A stretch of DNA of 64,000 bases from NCBI RefSeq assembly GCF_905115235.1, contig NC_051854.1, positions 29,233,590 to 29,297,589 of the forward strand, in the 5' to 3' direction. The stretch is from Hermetia illucens. Taxonomy: Eukaryota > Arthropoda > Insecta > Diptera > Stratiomyidae. The notes beneath the pieces are model-generated. The model saw nothing but the letters and a program-made list of their open reading frames with translations, did no database searches and was not told where the DNA came from. Made by a program: the position numbers and the translations under genes. Below, piece after piece: positions 45,650 through 56,060 of the stretch; within the stretch, counting starts at the first letter, position 1; every line of letters begins with the position of its first letter.

Positions 45650-47180
45650 CAGCATACCGGTACAAAAAAGCGAACGAGGAAACGTTTCGAATCAGTGTGG
45701 CACGAAATCCATGAACTTTATAAGGAATTCTTCGCGGATCACCATCGTCTCCTGCACCTAAACCCATCTCAAGACTTGGTTTACTTCCAGCAACATAAGT
45801 CATCAGTGATGATCGAAGCCTACGCGAAAGCGAAAGAGTTCATAACTCGAATTCATCCTGACATCATCGAAGATGATGGAAATACTGACACCGAAAGTGC
45901 GGCAGGGGGAAAGGGCCAGACAGGGGACAAATGGTGTGGAAGATACTGCCAACGTGGGTACATCAACGGTGCCTAATATCACGGCTCCGCTGGATCAAGA
46001 GGGCCGGACTAGGTCAGTGCATTTCAGGATTGGTCCAGGTGGTCCCAAAGTGGACCTAGTGCTTCGTTTAGTAATTTCCTTCCAGTTGGTACTGACTATG
46101 GCATAGGGAGGAATGTTGCGGATGGGTTACACTCCTGGAATCGAGGCCACCGCCCCACATCGTGCCCGCCGGTTCTTGAGATCCCTTCGTTCTCTGGAGT
46201 TCTCAGTCAATTCGAGTATTTCCGAAGCATTTTTAATTCTGTCCACCACGGCTCGGATATCGGCCGGGCAGAAAGGCTGATGATGCTCCAGAGTAAATTA
46301 AAGGGCGATACGAAGCGGGTTGTAGAGCACTTGGGAGTGTATGGGGAAAATTACGAGAAGGCTTGGGAACTCCTCAATCGGCGCTACAGCAATCGCCGGC
46401 CGCTGATAGAAAAAGAGATTCAGGCCCTCTTTGATCTTCTTATAATAATAATCGTTGGCGCAACAATCCATATTGGATCAGGGCCTTGAAGTGTTTTAGA
46501 GCACTTCATTCAAGACCGTAAAGGTACACTACAGTACACTATAGGAGGGAATGTGGTCAGCATTGTGCTCGCCCGAGCACCGATTTGACTCAGGTACTCA
46601 TTCACAGCTGAGTCGACTGGTATGCGACTTCAAATCACGGTACAAATTCCACTGCCACCAGCGAGATTTGAACCGCGGCCTTCCGTATGATAGCCTTGTC
46701 CCCCTAACCACTCAGCTATCCGGACCAGCCATCTTCCTGTGGTCAGCCAAAAAGATCCAAATATCATCGGAAAGGCAGTCGACACCATGAGATCGGTGGC
46801 CCAAAATTAAGGAAAGCTGGGTTTAACTGTGAGGGAGGAATCCCGTTATACCATTTATTGTCTCCCGGAAGACGGACACTTCTACTCGCAGAGTTTGATT
46901 CATCCTTGAATAACCCCAAGATACCCGTGACCATGGACGATGTAGACCATTTTTTCGAGAATAGCTGCATCATAATGGTCCCGTGCTGGGAGGGGACGGA
47001 TGGGGCTCCGATGTTCACTACTTCAGAGAGGAGTGCTCATCAGAGGGAAGATAAACCAGAAGATAGGAAGCCAGGGAGTTGGAGAAAAGTGGCTCCTAGT
47101 GCCCAGACGAAGGCAATCGTCGTTTCATCTGTTGTGTAAACGAAATGGTGACCCCTTAGACAATCGTACCGAAATTGAGC
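45650..47180 (+). mobile_element. BEL/Pao retroelement fossil (gag region), with a SINE inside
   Basis: The frame near 46160-46440 has the feel of a BEL/Pao gag: a PSFSG box followed by FEYFRSIFNSV and LLNRRYSN. A BEL/Pao gag-type stretch also lies at 45690-45980. No LTRs, protease or polymerase were recognised. The element is broken and looks old. A SINE (46440-46730) lies within it. Confidence 0.55.
46440..46730 (-). mobile_element. tRNA-derived SINE, copy B, full length
   Basis: Same family as copy A and in the same orientation. The tRNA-like head is at 46728 downward (TCCGGATAGCTGAGTGGTTA), the hairpin ATCCA-ATA-TGGAT at 46466-46478, and the (ATT)n tail at 46440-46453. A short direct repeat ATCTTC flanks it (46434-46439 and 46731-46736). 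Confidence 0.85.
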
Positions 47181-47325
47181 TATTCGGTAAATATCCAAAA
47201 TCTAATGATGGATAATGTGTAGTCATGTATGTATAATTTGTACAAGTAGGCTATTGCGTACTAGATGTTAGCTATTGTTACAATCCGCAAGTGAAGCGGA
47301 AAGATATTCTACTAAACCCATTTTT

Positions 47326-48121
47326 AAGGTTTTGTGTAAACACAAAACCTTATTAAAATCGGTTTACTGTCTGTCTGTCTGTCTGTCCGTCACACGCATT
47401 TTTCTCGGAGGCGGTTATAGCAATTGACACCAAATTTGGTAGAAAGGTGGGAACTGTGAACGCTCACACATACAGTGAATTACATCCTTTTCCGTCGAAT
47501 TTAAGGGGGGGTCTCTATACATGCAAAAGGGGGGTATAAAATTTTTTTTCATCAAATATAGTCATATGGGGTATCAAATTAAAGGTCTCGATTAGTACTT
47601 TTCAAAGCCGATCTTAGTTTTGACATTCGTTGGAAGGGTGGGGAGCGCGGGGGGTTGAAAGTGATCACTTCTTTAAGGGGGCCATTCTCAGAAACTACCA
47701 AACCGAAAAATCTGAAAAAAATCAGGAGGCTGCCACTATATGGTGCCTGGGCTCCGAAATACCTTCCATGCCGATATCTGTTTAAATAAAATCGTCTGTT
47801 GTCGTAATAGTATATTACTACAATTTTTTGTAATTGGTTAGAAACCCCCCTTAAGTTCATCCTAGTACCATGAAATTTTGCAGTGATATAGGCTATAATA
47901 TAGAGCATGATCTTACCAAGTTTGGTGGAAATCGCACCATTACTAACAAAGTTATAATACCTCAAATTTGTTGCTTCTTTGAAAATTGAAGACTATGAAT
48001 GTCAATATCATCCGAAAGTGGATACTCTCACATAATATATGGATATATTACGTGCTACGTACTAAGAAATACACAAAACCTTTCGTACCTGAAGCGTCCA
48101 GCTTCCGGTTTCCCGACTTGT
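47326..48121 (+). repeat. Repeat family X, left copy, starting with a 26-nt hairpin
   Basis: Starts with AAGGTTTTGTGT-AA-ACACAAAACCTT (47326-47351), a perfect 12-bp stem with a 2-nt loop, then a (CTGT)n tract (47369-47388) and a conserved body (ACACCAAATTTGGTAGAAAG). ACACAAAACCTT recurs at 48071-48082, and the similarity to the right copy runs on to about 48121 (CGTCCAGCTTCC). No protein is encoded. The right copy at 49530-50192 is inverted. Confidence 0.7.
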
Positions 48122-49529
48122 TTATTAATTAACATGGACTAAGCTAACATTTCATGCATTTCATTCATTGCATGTGAAATGCAATCAGGGAATTCCGTGA
48201 CGTCAGGAATGAAGAATGGCGCTAGAAACATGCGTGCGTATGAGGTTACCGAACTAACCCTTAGCGGCGGAGTAGGTGTATTTTGTTTAGCGGGGGGACA
48301 GGCATTTTCGTGGATACCGCGCGTAGGTTTGATTAACTTTAAGTAATTGAGTCCATGGCCGGGTTAACGAAAGATATTTTGTTCTGCGCGGGGCTTGTGT
48401 TGCTCGCGTTACGGGAATCGATTCTCAAAATGAAGTCAACAAGGTGTAAGGAAGAATTATGAATATAAGCAACGTATGAGTATGGGTATAAGTAACGCAG
48501 CGGCGTCCAGGGAGGTTCAAGAGCTTCTTAATAGAAGTTCAGGAGAACAACCGAACGCGGATCCACAATTTCAGGGCGTGAAGCTAGGCGAGATTTGCTA
48601 ACGCAAATTAGGAGTTCCACGGACCATATCATTCACTACTTCTCCCAAACAAATTTTGTAATTTCCTTATGAATTGTGTATATTTAATAAGGATGTTTCT
48701 GGACTGGGCAATATTGAAAAAATTTGTTGATGTTTGCGAAGGAATGTTGGAGCAATATTGCCGCTTTTGTTTTTATGAGGATATTGTGGACAAGAACAGG
48801 ACCCTAACGTTTCTAGTCGAAACCTGTTCGCCATTCTATCCAAACAATATAGGAAATTTTTAAAGATGGCAACTTTGCCCATAAATTCCAGTAAAGTACC
48901 AGAATCAACACTCTGCCCAAAACATCTGCAAAGGAAAAGAACAGTCGATATAGAGCCCCCCGCACCAGCTAACCCGAAATCGTACCACTGATTACGTGTA
49001 AAGTTTCACAGATTACGTATTCCTATTTCCGCTGCTTTTAATTGGCAAGAGCTTATTGCTATTACAAACTGAATTAATTACCGTATTAGCGGAAAAAAAC
49101 TGCAGTTCCGAATATAAATGTTTGTCCCTCAAATGCAGCAAGCAAGATTTTGTCGTTGCCAACATTGTTTCAAAAAATCTGTCGTGTCGTCGTGTGATAA
49201 CCATTGGGCGCGCTACTTGAAGGTCGCCATCCACAATCAGTTCAGCATGAGATAAGGAAAACCGATACGTGTGCCCCTGTCAACGGTGGTTGCATATAGG
49301 CTGTTTAGGCAGTGAGCAAGAATTTTATCGGCATCTCCATTGTTGCTATAACACAAAAATATCTCAAATTTGTGTCTCAACGCCTTCCACATCCAAGGCT
49401 GATCTAATGATGCTGCTTCGCTTACCGGTCATGGATGGTGCTTTCATTGAACTGAACGTGAATGATGGCCTTCAGGCACAAAATCAGGTAACTTCTTTAG
49501 ATCAAGCAAATGTCTCAGATAGAACCAAA
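48122..49529. other. Interior between the two inverted copies of repeat X
   Basis: 1.4 kb of moderately GC-rich sequence at its left part. A plus frame near 49245-49350 reads RYVCPCQRWLHIGCLGSEQE, which looks like half of a PHD-type zinc finger (CxC, W, HxxC). Other frames (48669-48863, and 48478-48600 reading SREVQELLNRSSGEQPN) have no family signature. Could be the core of a larger foldback-type element. Confidence 0.35.
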
Positions 49530-50192
49530 CCTTTTTTAAGTCAGGAAGCTGGACGGTTCAGGCTTCATACCTTGGTTTTGTGTATTTCTTTTATAAAAAC
49601 ATTTGAGTGGACATTTGTCCCATTAGAACTTAGCACTTAATATATGCATACATTAAGTGAGAATCGTATGGATCAGTATCGCGTAATACTGGTATTCAGA
49701 AGCGGCACATATTATAGCTTTGTTAATAATAGTGTGACTTTCACTGCAATTTCATTATTCTAGGATGAACTTGAGGGGGATTTCCCAGTCAATTACTAAA
49801 AATTATAGTAATATATTATTTATTTAAGCAGATATGATGATTTTTAGATTTTTCCACTGGGTATTTTCTATGAATGGGTCCGTGAAAGTAATTATCACTT
49901 TCGAATTTCCGCACTCCCCGCCTTTCCAACAAACGTCAAAACTAAGAAAGTACTAACCGAAACCTTTGGTTTGATACCTCTATTTGGTAAAAAAAAATTA
50001 CGCCCCCCCTTTTGCATGTGTGGGACCCCCCCCCTTAAACTCAACATACAATGATGCAACTCACTGGATGCGTGAGCGTTCATAGTTCCCACCTTTCCAC
50101 CAAATTTGGTGTCAATCGCTATAACCGTTTCCGAGAAAAATGCGCGTGACAGACAGACAGTAAACCGATCCTAATAAGGTTTTGTTTTACAC
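49530..50192 (-). repeat. Repeat family X, right copy, inverted
   Basis: On the minus strand it aligns with the left copy from ACAAAACCTTATTAGGATCG (near 50190) through the (CTGT)n tract (about 50150-50160), the ACACCAAATTTGGTGGAAAG block (50094-50113), the GTTCATCCTAG block (about 49765) and the closing CGTCCAGCTTCC (near 49545). The outer hairpin arm is eroded. By eye it is about 85-90% identical in the best blocks. Confidence 0.7.
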
Positions 50193-50350
50193 AATTCTTG
50201 ACTCAATTATTATTGCATGTTTTGTTGAGGCTGCTGGGAGTGCTGAGTCCGCATCCACTTGATGATGGACTGGAGCACTTGGGAAGCAACTTACTTGCTC
50301 TCTTGTTGTCCACGGACTCCTCTTTTTGGGTTAAACACCCAAGTTTATCA

Positions 50351-50586
50351 AAAATGTTGACTGACGGTTTCGTCCAAGGCGGTGGCACCTCATCGCCCTG
50401 GTTTAGGTTTGAATTTAGCACGGATTTCATGTCAATATAATTAGCACTCATGGCGTGTTTGCGGTTATATATAAATGGAGCGATTACCACCTTTCGCTAC
50501 TTTCAGCCACACTGCTCTCAGGGCAGAGGTGAGGCAGCGTCTGATGAGTTGCCTCTGCCCTGGACGAAACCGTTAGTCAACATTTT
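50351..50586. repeat. Short element with 36-bp inverted ends and nested hairpins
   Basis: The left end (50351-50386) and the right end (50551-50586) are complementary over about 36 bp, with the core GACGGTTTCGTCCA on the left. The right side also holds an inner hairpin, GGGCAGAGG (50521-50529) with CCTCTGCCC (50552-50560), and the left side a looser one (GGCGGTGGCACCTCATCGCC). It resembles a small nonautonomous DNA element with subterminal hairpins. Sequence at 50230-50290 just outside is similar to 56990-57055. Confidence 0.5.
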
Positions 50587-50589
50587 TTA

Positions 50590-51600
50590 TTATTACATCA
50601 CTATAATTGTTGTGATCATTAAGAAATACGATAACTGCGGATGTGAAAAAGAAGCTGTACCGTTCCGACTTGGCGTTAGCCTCAAATGTACTAAATTAGA
50701 TCGGATAGATACAAAATAATGCCCCAAACCAACCCCAAAAGTGTACATTTTTCATAACTCGATTGTAAAAGTGTCCTCGCTCTACAATAAATAACCCCCC
50801 TCTCTTCAACTAAATTCAAAATCGACCAACGAACTCCATTTGTTGTAATTACACATTACAATTTCACTTCCTTTTAGTGCTGCAAATAATGAAATTGCAA
50901 TCACAATTGTATGTTACAAAAATATTATGCAGAACACTGTCGCTCCTCCCTTCCCCCGTGCCTGGGAAAAGACCAAAAAGTGATCAGTACCTATCTAGAA
51001 ATTTAACGCTTCTCAGGTGATTACATATTCTACTCCCTCTAGCGATCCATTATAACTGATGAGAAATATCGTTTACTCCACGGTACTCAAAGAAGCCATC
51101 AAAATCACGACGCATCGAAAAGCATTCTTAATGTCATTTCTCCACACTCATCTCACCTGAAAGTCATACAAATATACACTTTATTAAAGAACGAGACAAG
51201 GCAATCGCATCTGAAAAAGCAGAATTATGATTACAATCATTATCTGAGCGAAAAGTTTGGAAAAAAACTCAACTTTTTACTTGTTTTTCAAAAAGAACGC
51301 AAATATTAGCCATGCAGAAGGTTAACCTTTTGAATGAAAATATTGCTTGAGCTACGATGATTATATGGTCAAGAGACGTTGTATTGCACACAAAAAAACT
51401 ATTGTGTCCCCTTCTGGTTATAATATACGTATAAATTAAAGTATATCGTTTAAACTTAGAATCGACAGGAACTTCATTTTGTTCCCTACTTCCAAATGTT
51501 CAAATCTGGCATCTGGTATTAAGTATTCTCCCAAGTGCCGGAACCTATTTTGCACTAGCACCAAACACAGTCCCAGAACATGTATGAAGTTTCCGCCACA
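50590..51600. other. Unassigned AT-rich stretch
   Basis: No coding motif, repeat or RNA gene was recognised. Confidence 0.4.
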
Positions 51601-52880
51601 ATCTACAGTGTCCCTAGCTTACCCAATGATGGTTTAACCTGCAGTGACCAGTGAGTGTTCCCACTATGATTCGGAGGTTCTTCTTGTTCAGGTTTAAACA
51701 ATCTTTCGAGCGCTTGGGTTCGTATCTCCCCATGAGCACCTTGAGACTGTTCCATTCTTGGTAGGCTCCCTCAGCCTCTTCATCTTTCAATGTCATAGTC
51801 ATGAACCCATTTCCGACTCCTCAAAGTAGCTCTGGACTAACTCGTCCGCTGCTTTATTGCCCCAATGCGGCCTAGAACTCAGAGTATCCGGATCTTAGTG
51901 AGCGAGCCGAACGTGTTTTGTCTGTTAAGGCATTCCTATATCAGTTTGGAATTTACTTGGTACGACCTAAAGGCCTTAATAGCCGCTCGGCTGTCGGTTA
52001 GAATAGCAATGTTGCGCTCCCTGTAGTTCCTGTCAAGGTTGAAGGAGGCACATCAGTCTATGACATATATTTCCGCCTGAAATATGCTGGTATGCTTACC
52101 CATTGGTTCAAAATGTGATTTCTTTGAACCAATGACCACGGCGCCTGCTGTAGCAGGTAATCAATTGCTGGTTTAATCCCTTTGTCAATGCCATGCTTTC
52201 CCAGTTTGCCTTGTTGCTCCAACGTGTTTCAAACTTCTTATCGAAGTGAAAATCTGTTATCACGTTATTCCTTGGTGTTAGTGATTCGGGATGCCGCCTA
52301 GAAAGAAAATCATTTTGTCTTTGATTTAAGGAGCCCCCTGCCTCAATGGTATCCCCCCGACATGATCGACCTCCTTGCCTGCATTTGCATGTACAGGTCG
52401 AAAGGAGTCAATCCAAGAAGGACCTCTGAGGTTCCGCAGCATTTTCGGGGTGCAACTCAATTTTTTCCTTGTTATGGACCTATAAGTCATCAAAGCCGTT
52501 GTGGTATTCCGACATATGTTTTCCAGAGTAGTTTTTGGTCTAGTATGATTCCCAAATATTCGACCTCTGTTAATTTTTTAACCTCCATTCCATGTAATCT
52601 AATTGCCTTAAGTTGATCAAGCTTGCGCTTCCTTTTGAATGGTACTATATTGTTCTTGGCTGGATTTATGCGCAGTCCAGCCTTCATGAACCATTTACTG
52701 GTAATTCGCAGCCCGATTTGGATTCTGTCACATAGGCTCGCCAAATATTTAGTACCACTCATGGTTATATCTGAGCCATTGATTATCCTTTCGTTTTGCT
52801 CCTTTTACCCTTCTCAGGACCCTTCCCTCGAAGATATTGTCTAGTTTTTTGGAAGTTTGTATAAGGGTCCATGTTCTACA
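51600..52880 (-). mobile_element. Loa-type LINE C-terminal half with RNase H
   Basis: Minus-strand frame 52762-52490 reads WFMKAGLRINPAKNNIVPFK and EVEYLGIILDQKLLWKTYVG, the RT palm end and thumb. At 52080-51930 it reads SIFQAEIYVID and AILTDSRAAIKAFRSYQVNS, an RNase H domain with its Glu and Asp sites. At 51720-51614 it reads NKKNLRIIVGTLTGHCRLNH, the C-terminal region. Several frameshifts. It lies antisense to the neighbouring Helitron. Confidence 0.72.
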
Positions 52881-53013
52881 GTTACCAGATTGCAATCCGA
52901 TCCATCTATGAATTACCGAGATACATTCATCATGGAAATTGTGTTCCCATATATCCAGCCGAAGTTGTAATTTTTAGTTCCTGTAACATCTTTTCTTAGA
53001 ATTTCTATTGTAT

Positions 53014-54312
53014 TCTATGTATATAAAATACTGTTGCAAGTGCGTTGTAATTTTATGACTCAAGAATGGGCGAACCGATTGTCACCACAAAAGAGTATGT
53101 TCCTATATTTTAGCAGATGATTTATATGAAATTTGCGGAAAATCAGTGCACGTGTTCGTCAACATCGGATTCCTCCATATAAAATGTATATGGGAAGCGG
53201 AAACAACAAATACGAAGGCGCTTATGAACATCTGCTGTATGTGTACAGTGTGCTGATGATACACAAGTCAAAAACACGCTGCAACTCATACATTGTCAAA
53301 TAAACATTGACAGTCAGCTGTGAGTGATAATATTAAAATTCCTTTTCATCGAACTCCCATTGTGAACGGAAGTAATCGGTAAGACACGCATTTGATTGTT
53401 TTTTTGTACTTTATTGATCAAAAAGACATTCGCCGTGTAATATATATTTTTTTTTTTTTATTTCCAGCTACATATCATCAACTAATTAGTTTTTTGTCGA
53501 TTTTTTGCTTGAACATAAAAATTGTGCGATTGGTAATGGCAAATATTTTTGTGCAATCCATGTTTTTGTAAATTGCCTCTAGATAACAAATAATTAATGT
53601 TGATTGGTGAGACTCTAAATTATGAAAACTGCTAGCCAATAGAGCTGCTGAAATATCTGAAGAATGAAACTCACGACTGGAAATAGAACGAATTAGAGCC
53701 TGTACTTTAAAAGCTGCTGAAACATGAGAAGAATAAGACCCAGGCCGAAAATACGATCGGGTTAAAGTTTTTACTTCAAGAGCTGCTGAAACATCAAAAA
53801 AGTGAGATGCATAGTTTGATAACATGCGAGTTTGAACTTCTACTTCAAGGGTCGCCGAAAGATGTCAACAACATGCGGTACGCACGACATGAATCTGAAC
53901 GCTCACGACAAGCTCGAACAAGATGGAGAATCGAACCGAATAAAGCAGTATTCAATTACAATATAGATTACGAGTACAAAATGCATCGAAGGTCCTCATT
54001 CATCTAGTGGCTACATTGTGCTTACATCGTCACGCTTCTAAGATTCATTAAGAAATGCCTAGCATGTATTCCATTGGCAGCGTAACTTGCCACCACTGAC
54101 TGACCCGCCAGATCCACTTCTAACTCATATTGCTCATGTTCAGAAACACAATCCATGCTTTCAAATGGCATTGTTTAAAGCGGCGAGTACGTGGGGGCGA
54201 AGTGCCAGGGCAAGTGTATCATTTGATTTGTTTACTTCTTTCAATACACAAAGAATATCCGCAGTTTTTGCAAATATACTTAAGTAGAAAAACGTCTGCC
54301 GGGTTCAACTAG
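53014..54312 (+). mobile_element. Helitron, internally deleted, with both ends
   Basis: The 5' end begins TCTATGTATATAAAATACTG and continues ATTTTATGACTCAAGAATGG with GAACCGATTGTCACC, the usual insect Helitron start. The 3' end reads ACGTCTGCCGGGTTCAACTA and closes in CTAG at 54309-54312 followed by T. Between them, 53640-53950 encodes decayed tandem repeats of about 22-23 codons with the motif RAAETS, as in the N-terminal region of Helitron Rep/helicase proteins. 54087-54190 reads LPPLTDPPDPLLTHIAHV and KHNPCFQMALF, the conserved region just before the Rep domain. The Rep HUH and helicase parts are gone, leaving 1.3 kb. Confidence 0.75.
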
Positions 54313-54570
54313 TTTGATATAAATTAAAGTGTTGTACGCAAAATCAACTAGATTTTGTGTGTTTGAAACTATAATTTGGCAATTAAACATCTGACATCAA
54401 ATTTACTTTTGTTTTTTTTTTTAGAGTCAACCACAATAATTGATAACTGGCATCCGAGCAGGGACCTTTCATTATTTGCCATAAGACCATAGTGAAAGGT
54501 TAATACGAGTTTATCTTGTTAACCATAAGAACAGACGATCGATCGGTTGATTTTTTTAACAAGTGTTCCT
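54313..54570. other. Short spacer between Helitron and RTE-A copy 4
   Basis: AT-rich, with a thymine run of about 10 at 54413-54422; no feature seen. Confidence 0.4.
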
Positions 54571-54706
54571 TTAAATGTGAGATCGGGAGCTTCGATTCAC
54601 AATCAAGCCACCAATAAAACAACGTGGAGAGTGCAGTGGCGATTTCGTGAGAAGAAAGGAAAAATGATCTCAAGCGATTGCCAACCATTAAGAATGTGGA
54701 AGATCC

Positions 54707-55316
54707 GTGGCGGTGATGAAAACGGGGCGACAACCCTGTCGGCCAAACCAAAACCAAGTGGCCGAGGGGAACCTCAATAGTGATGGCACCAGGAAACGCT
54801 GTACTCACTTTGGCTTGCCGGCCGTGATGCAGTAGGCGAATGCTCCAAAGGCATAATCAGAGCGATCAGATCCGAGTCTGCACGGAGACTCATCTGAAGT
54901 GGCAATAGTCACGAAACCTCAACAGGGGTATACGGTACCATGGGAACCGGGATAGCCCCTGGACTTTCATACTTCGGGTGAACTCCTGTTGTGAGTACAG
55001 CTCGGTTGTTTGTGGTTGGCCCCCTAGAGGGAGCTTTATGGGGGTTGTTGATTATGCTCAAGCGAGAAGAGATCTTCAGGCCTCGGCGTGGTGTTGCGTT
55101 TCAACACGGGTGCCGTACTCTTTAGTTCGGTAGAGATTTAGCTAGGTCTTGCATCCATCAGTATGAATGCTAAGCCATGCACTCGGTATAGACTGGTAAC
55201 GTTGTTGCTTGTCACAACGGGACTCTGATTATGGTCAAAAAATCAATCCGTGTTTTAAGAAGACTGTGGGATTAGGGCTCCACGACAGGTACCCACGTAA
55301 AAGACTCAAGGACTCA
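54707..55316 (+). mobile_element. Second copy of the RTE-A insert
   Basis: About 610 bp that aligns by eye throughout with 19842-19217 (minus): shared blocks include GGCCAAACCAAAACCAAGTG, GGAACCGGGATAGCCCCTGG and CAGTATGAATGCTAAGCCAT. The right junction is the same as in copy 2 (next bases CTGTCAGCGCAA). The left junction differs, since LINE sequence from the linker to the insert is deleted here. Confidence 0.65.
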
Positions 55317-55545
55317 CTGTCAGCGCAAGTCGAGGAAGCAATAAAACGAATGAAATCGGGGAAAGCTACAGAACCTGGCGAGGTCGCATCAGAGCTCTGG
55401 AAAGCGAAGAACTGGGACCCAACACTGGCTCAGTGAATTCTTTAATCGGGGCATTCAGGAAAATAGTACACTATCTGATTGGCAAGAAAGTATCATAGCT
55501 CCAATTTGGAAAAAGAAAGGTAATCCAGCAGAATGTTTAAATCAC

Positions 55546-56060
55546 CGTCCGATCCGGTTACTATCCCATACCATGAAAACCTTTGAACGCATCTTGACAA
55601 CCGTTTTCGCGAAATCGTTGAAATAACCGTGAATCAAGCCGAATTTGTCAAGAACTGCGGAACTACTGACGCAATACACGCTGCGAGGTTACTCATGGAG
55701 AAACACCGTGAGAAGCATCGCCCTCTTTACATTGCATTTCCGGATCTAGAGAAAGCATTTGACCGTGTGCCACACGAACTCATCTGGTATGCTCTACGAC
55801 AACACTGTCTGATCCGGTTACTTTCCCATACCATAAAGAATTTTGAACGCATTCTTGGCAACTGTATTCGCGAAATCATTGAAATAACCGGATTTGTCAA
55901 AAACTGCGGAACTACTGACGCAATACACGTTGCGTGGTTACTCATGGGGAAAGACCGTGAGAAGCATCGCCCTCTTTACATTGCATTTCTGGATCTAGAA
56001 AAAGTGTTTGACCGTGTGCCAAACGAGCTTATCTGGTGTGCTTTACGACAACACTTAGTG
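55546..56060 (+). repeat. Tandem duplication of about 262 bp inside RTE-A copy 4
   Basis: Unit 1 (55546-55807) and unit 2 (55808 to about 56060) both run from ATCCGGTTACT through CCCATACCAT, the CGTTDAIH text, the FLDLEKAFDRVP box and the ALRQH text. The units differ by scattered substitutions and a short deletion in unit 2. Confidence 0.8.

Noticed and set aside
47369-47388. CTGT microsatellite as an independent feature
   Set aside because: The same tract occurs at the same position in the inverted copy near 50155, so it is a part of repeat X.
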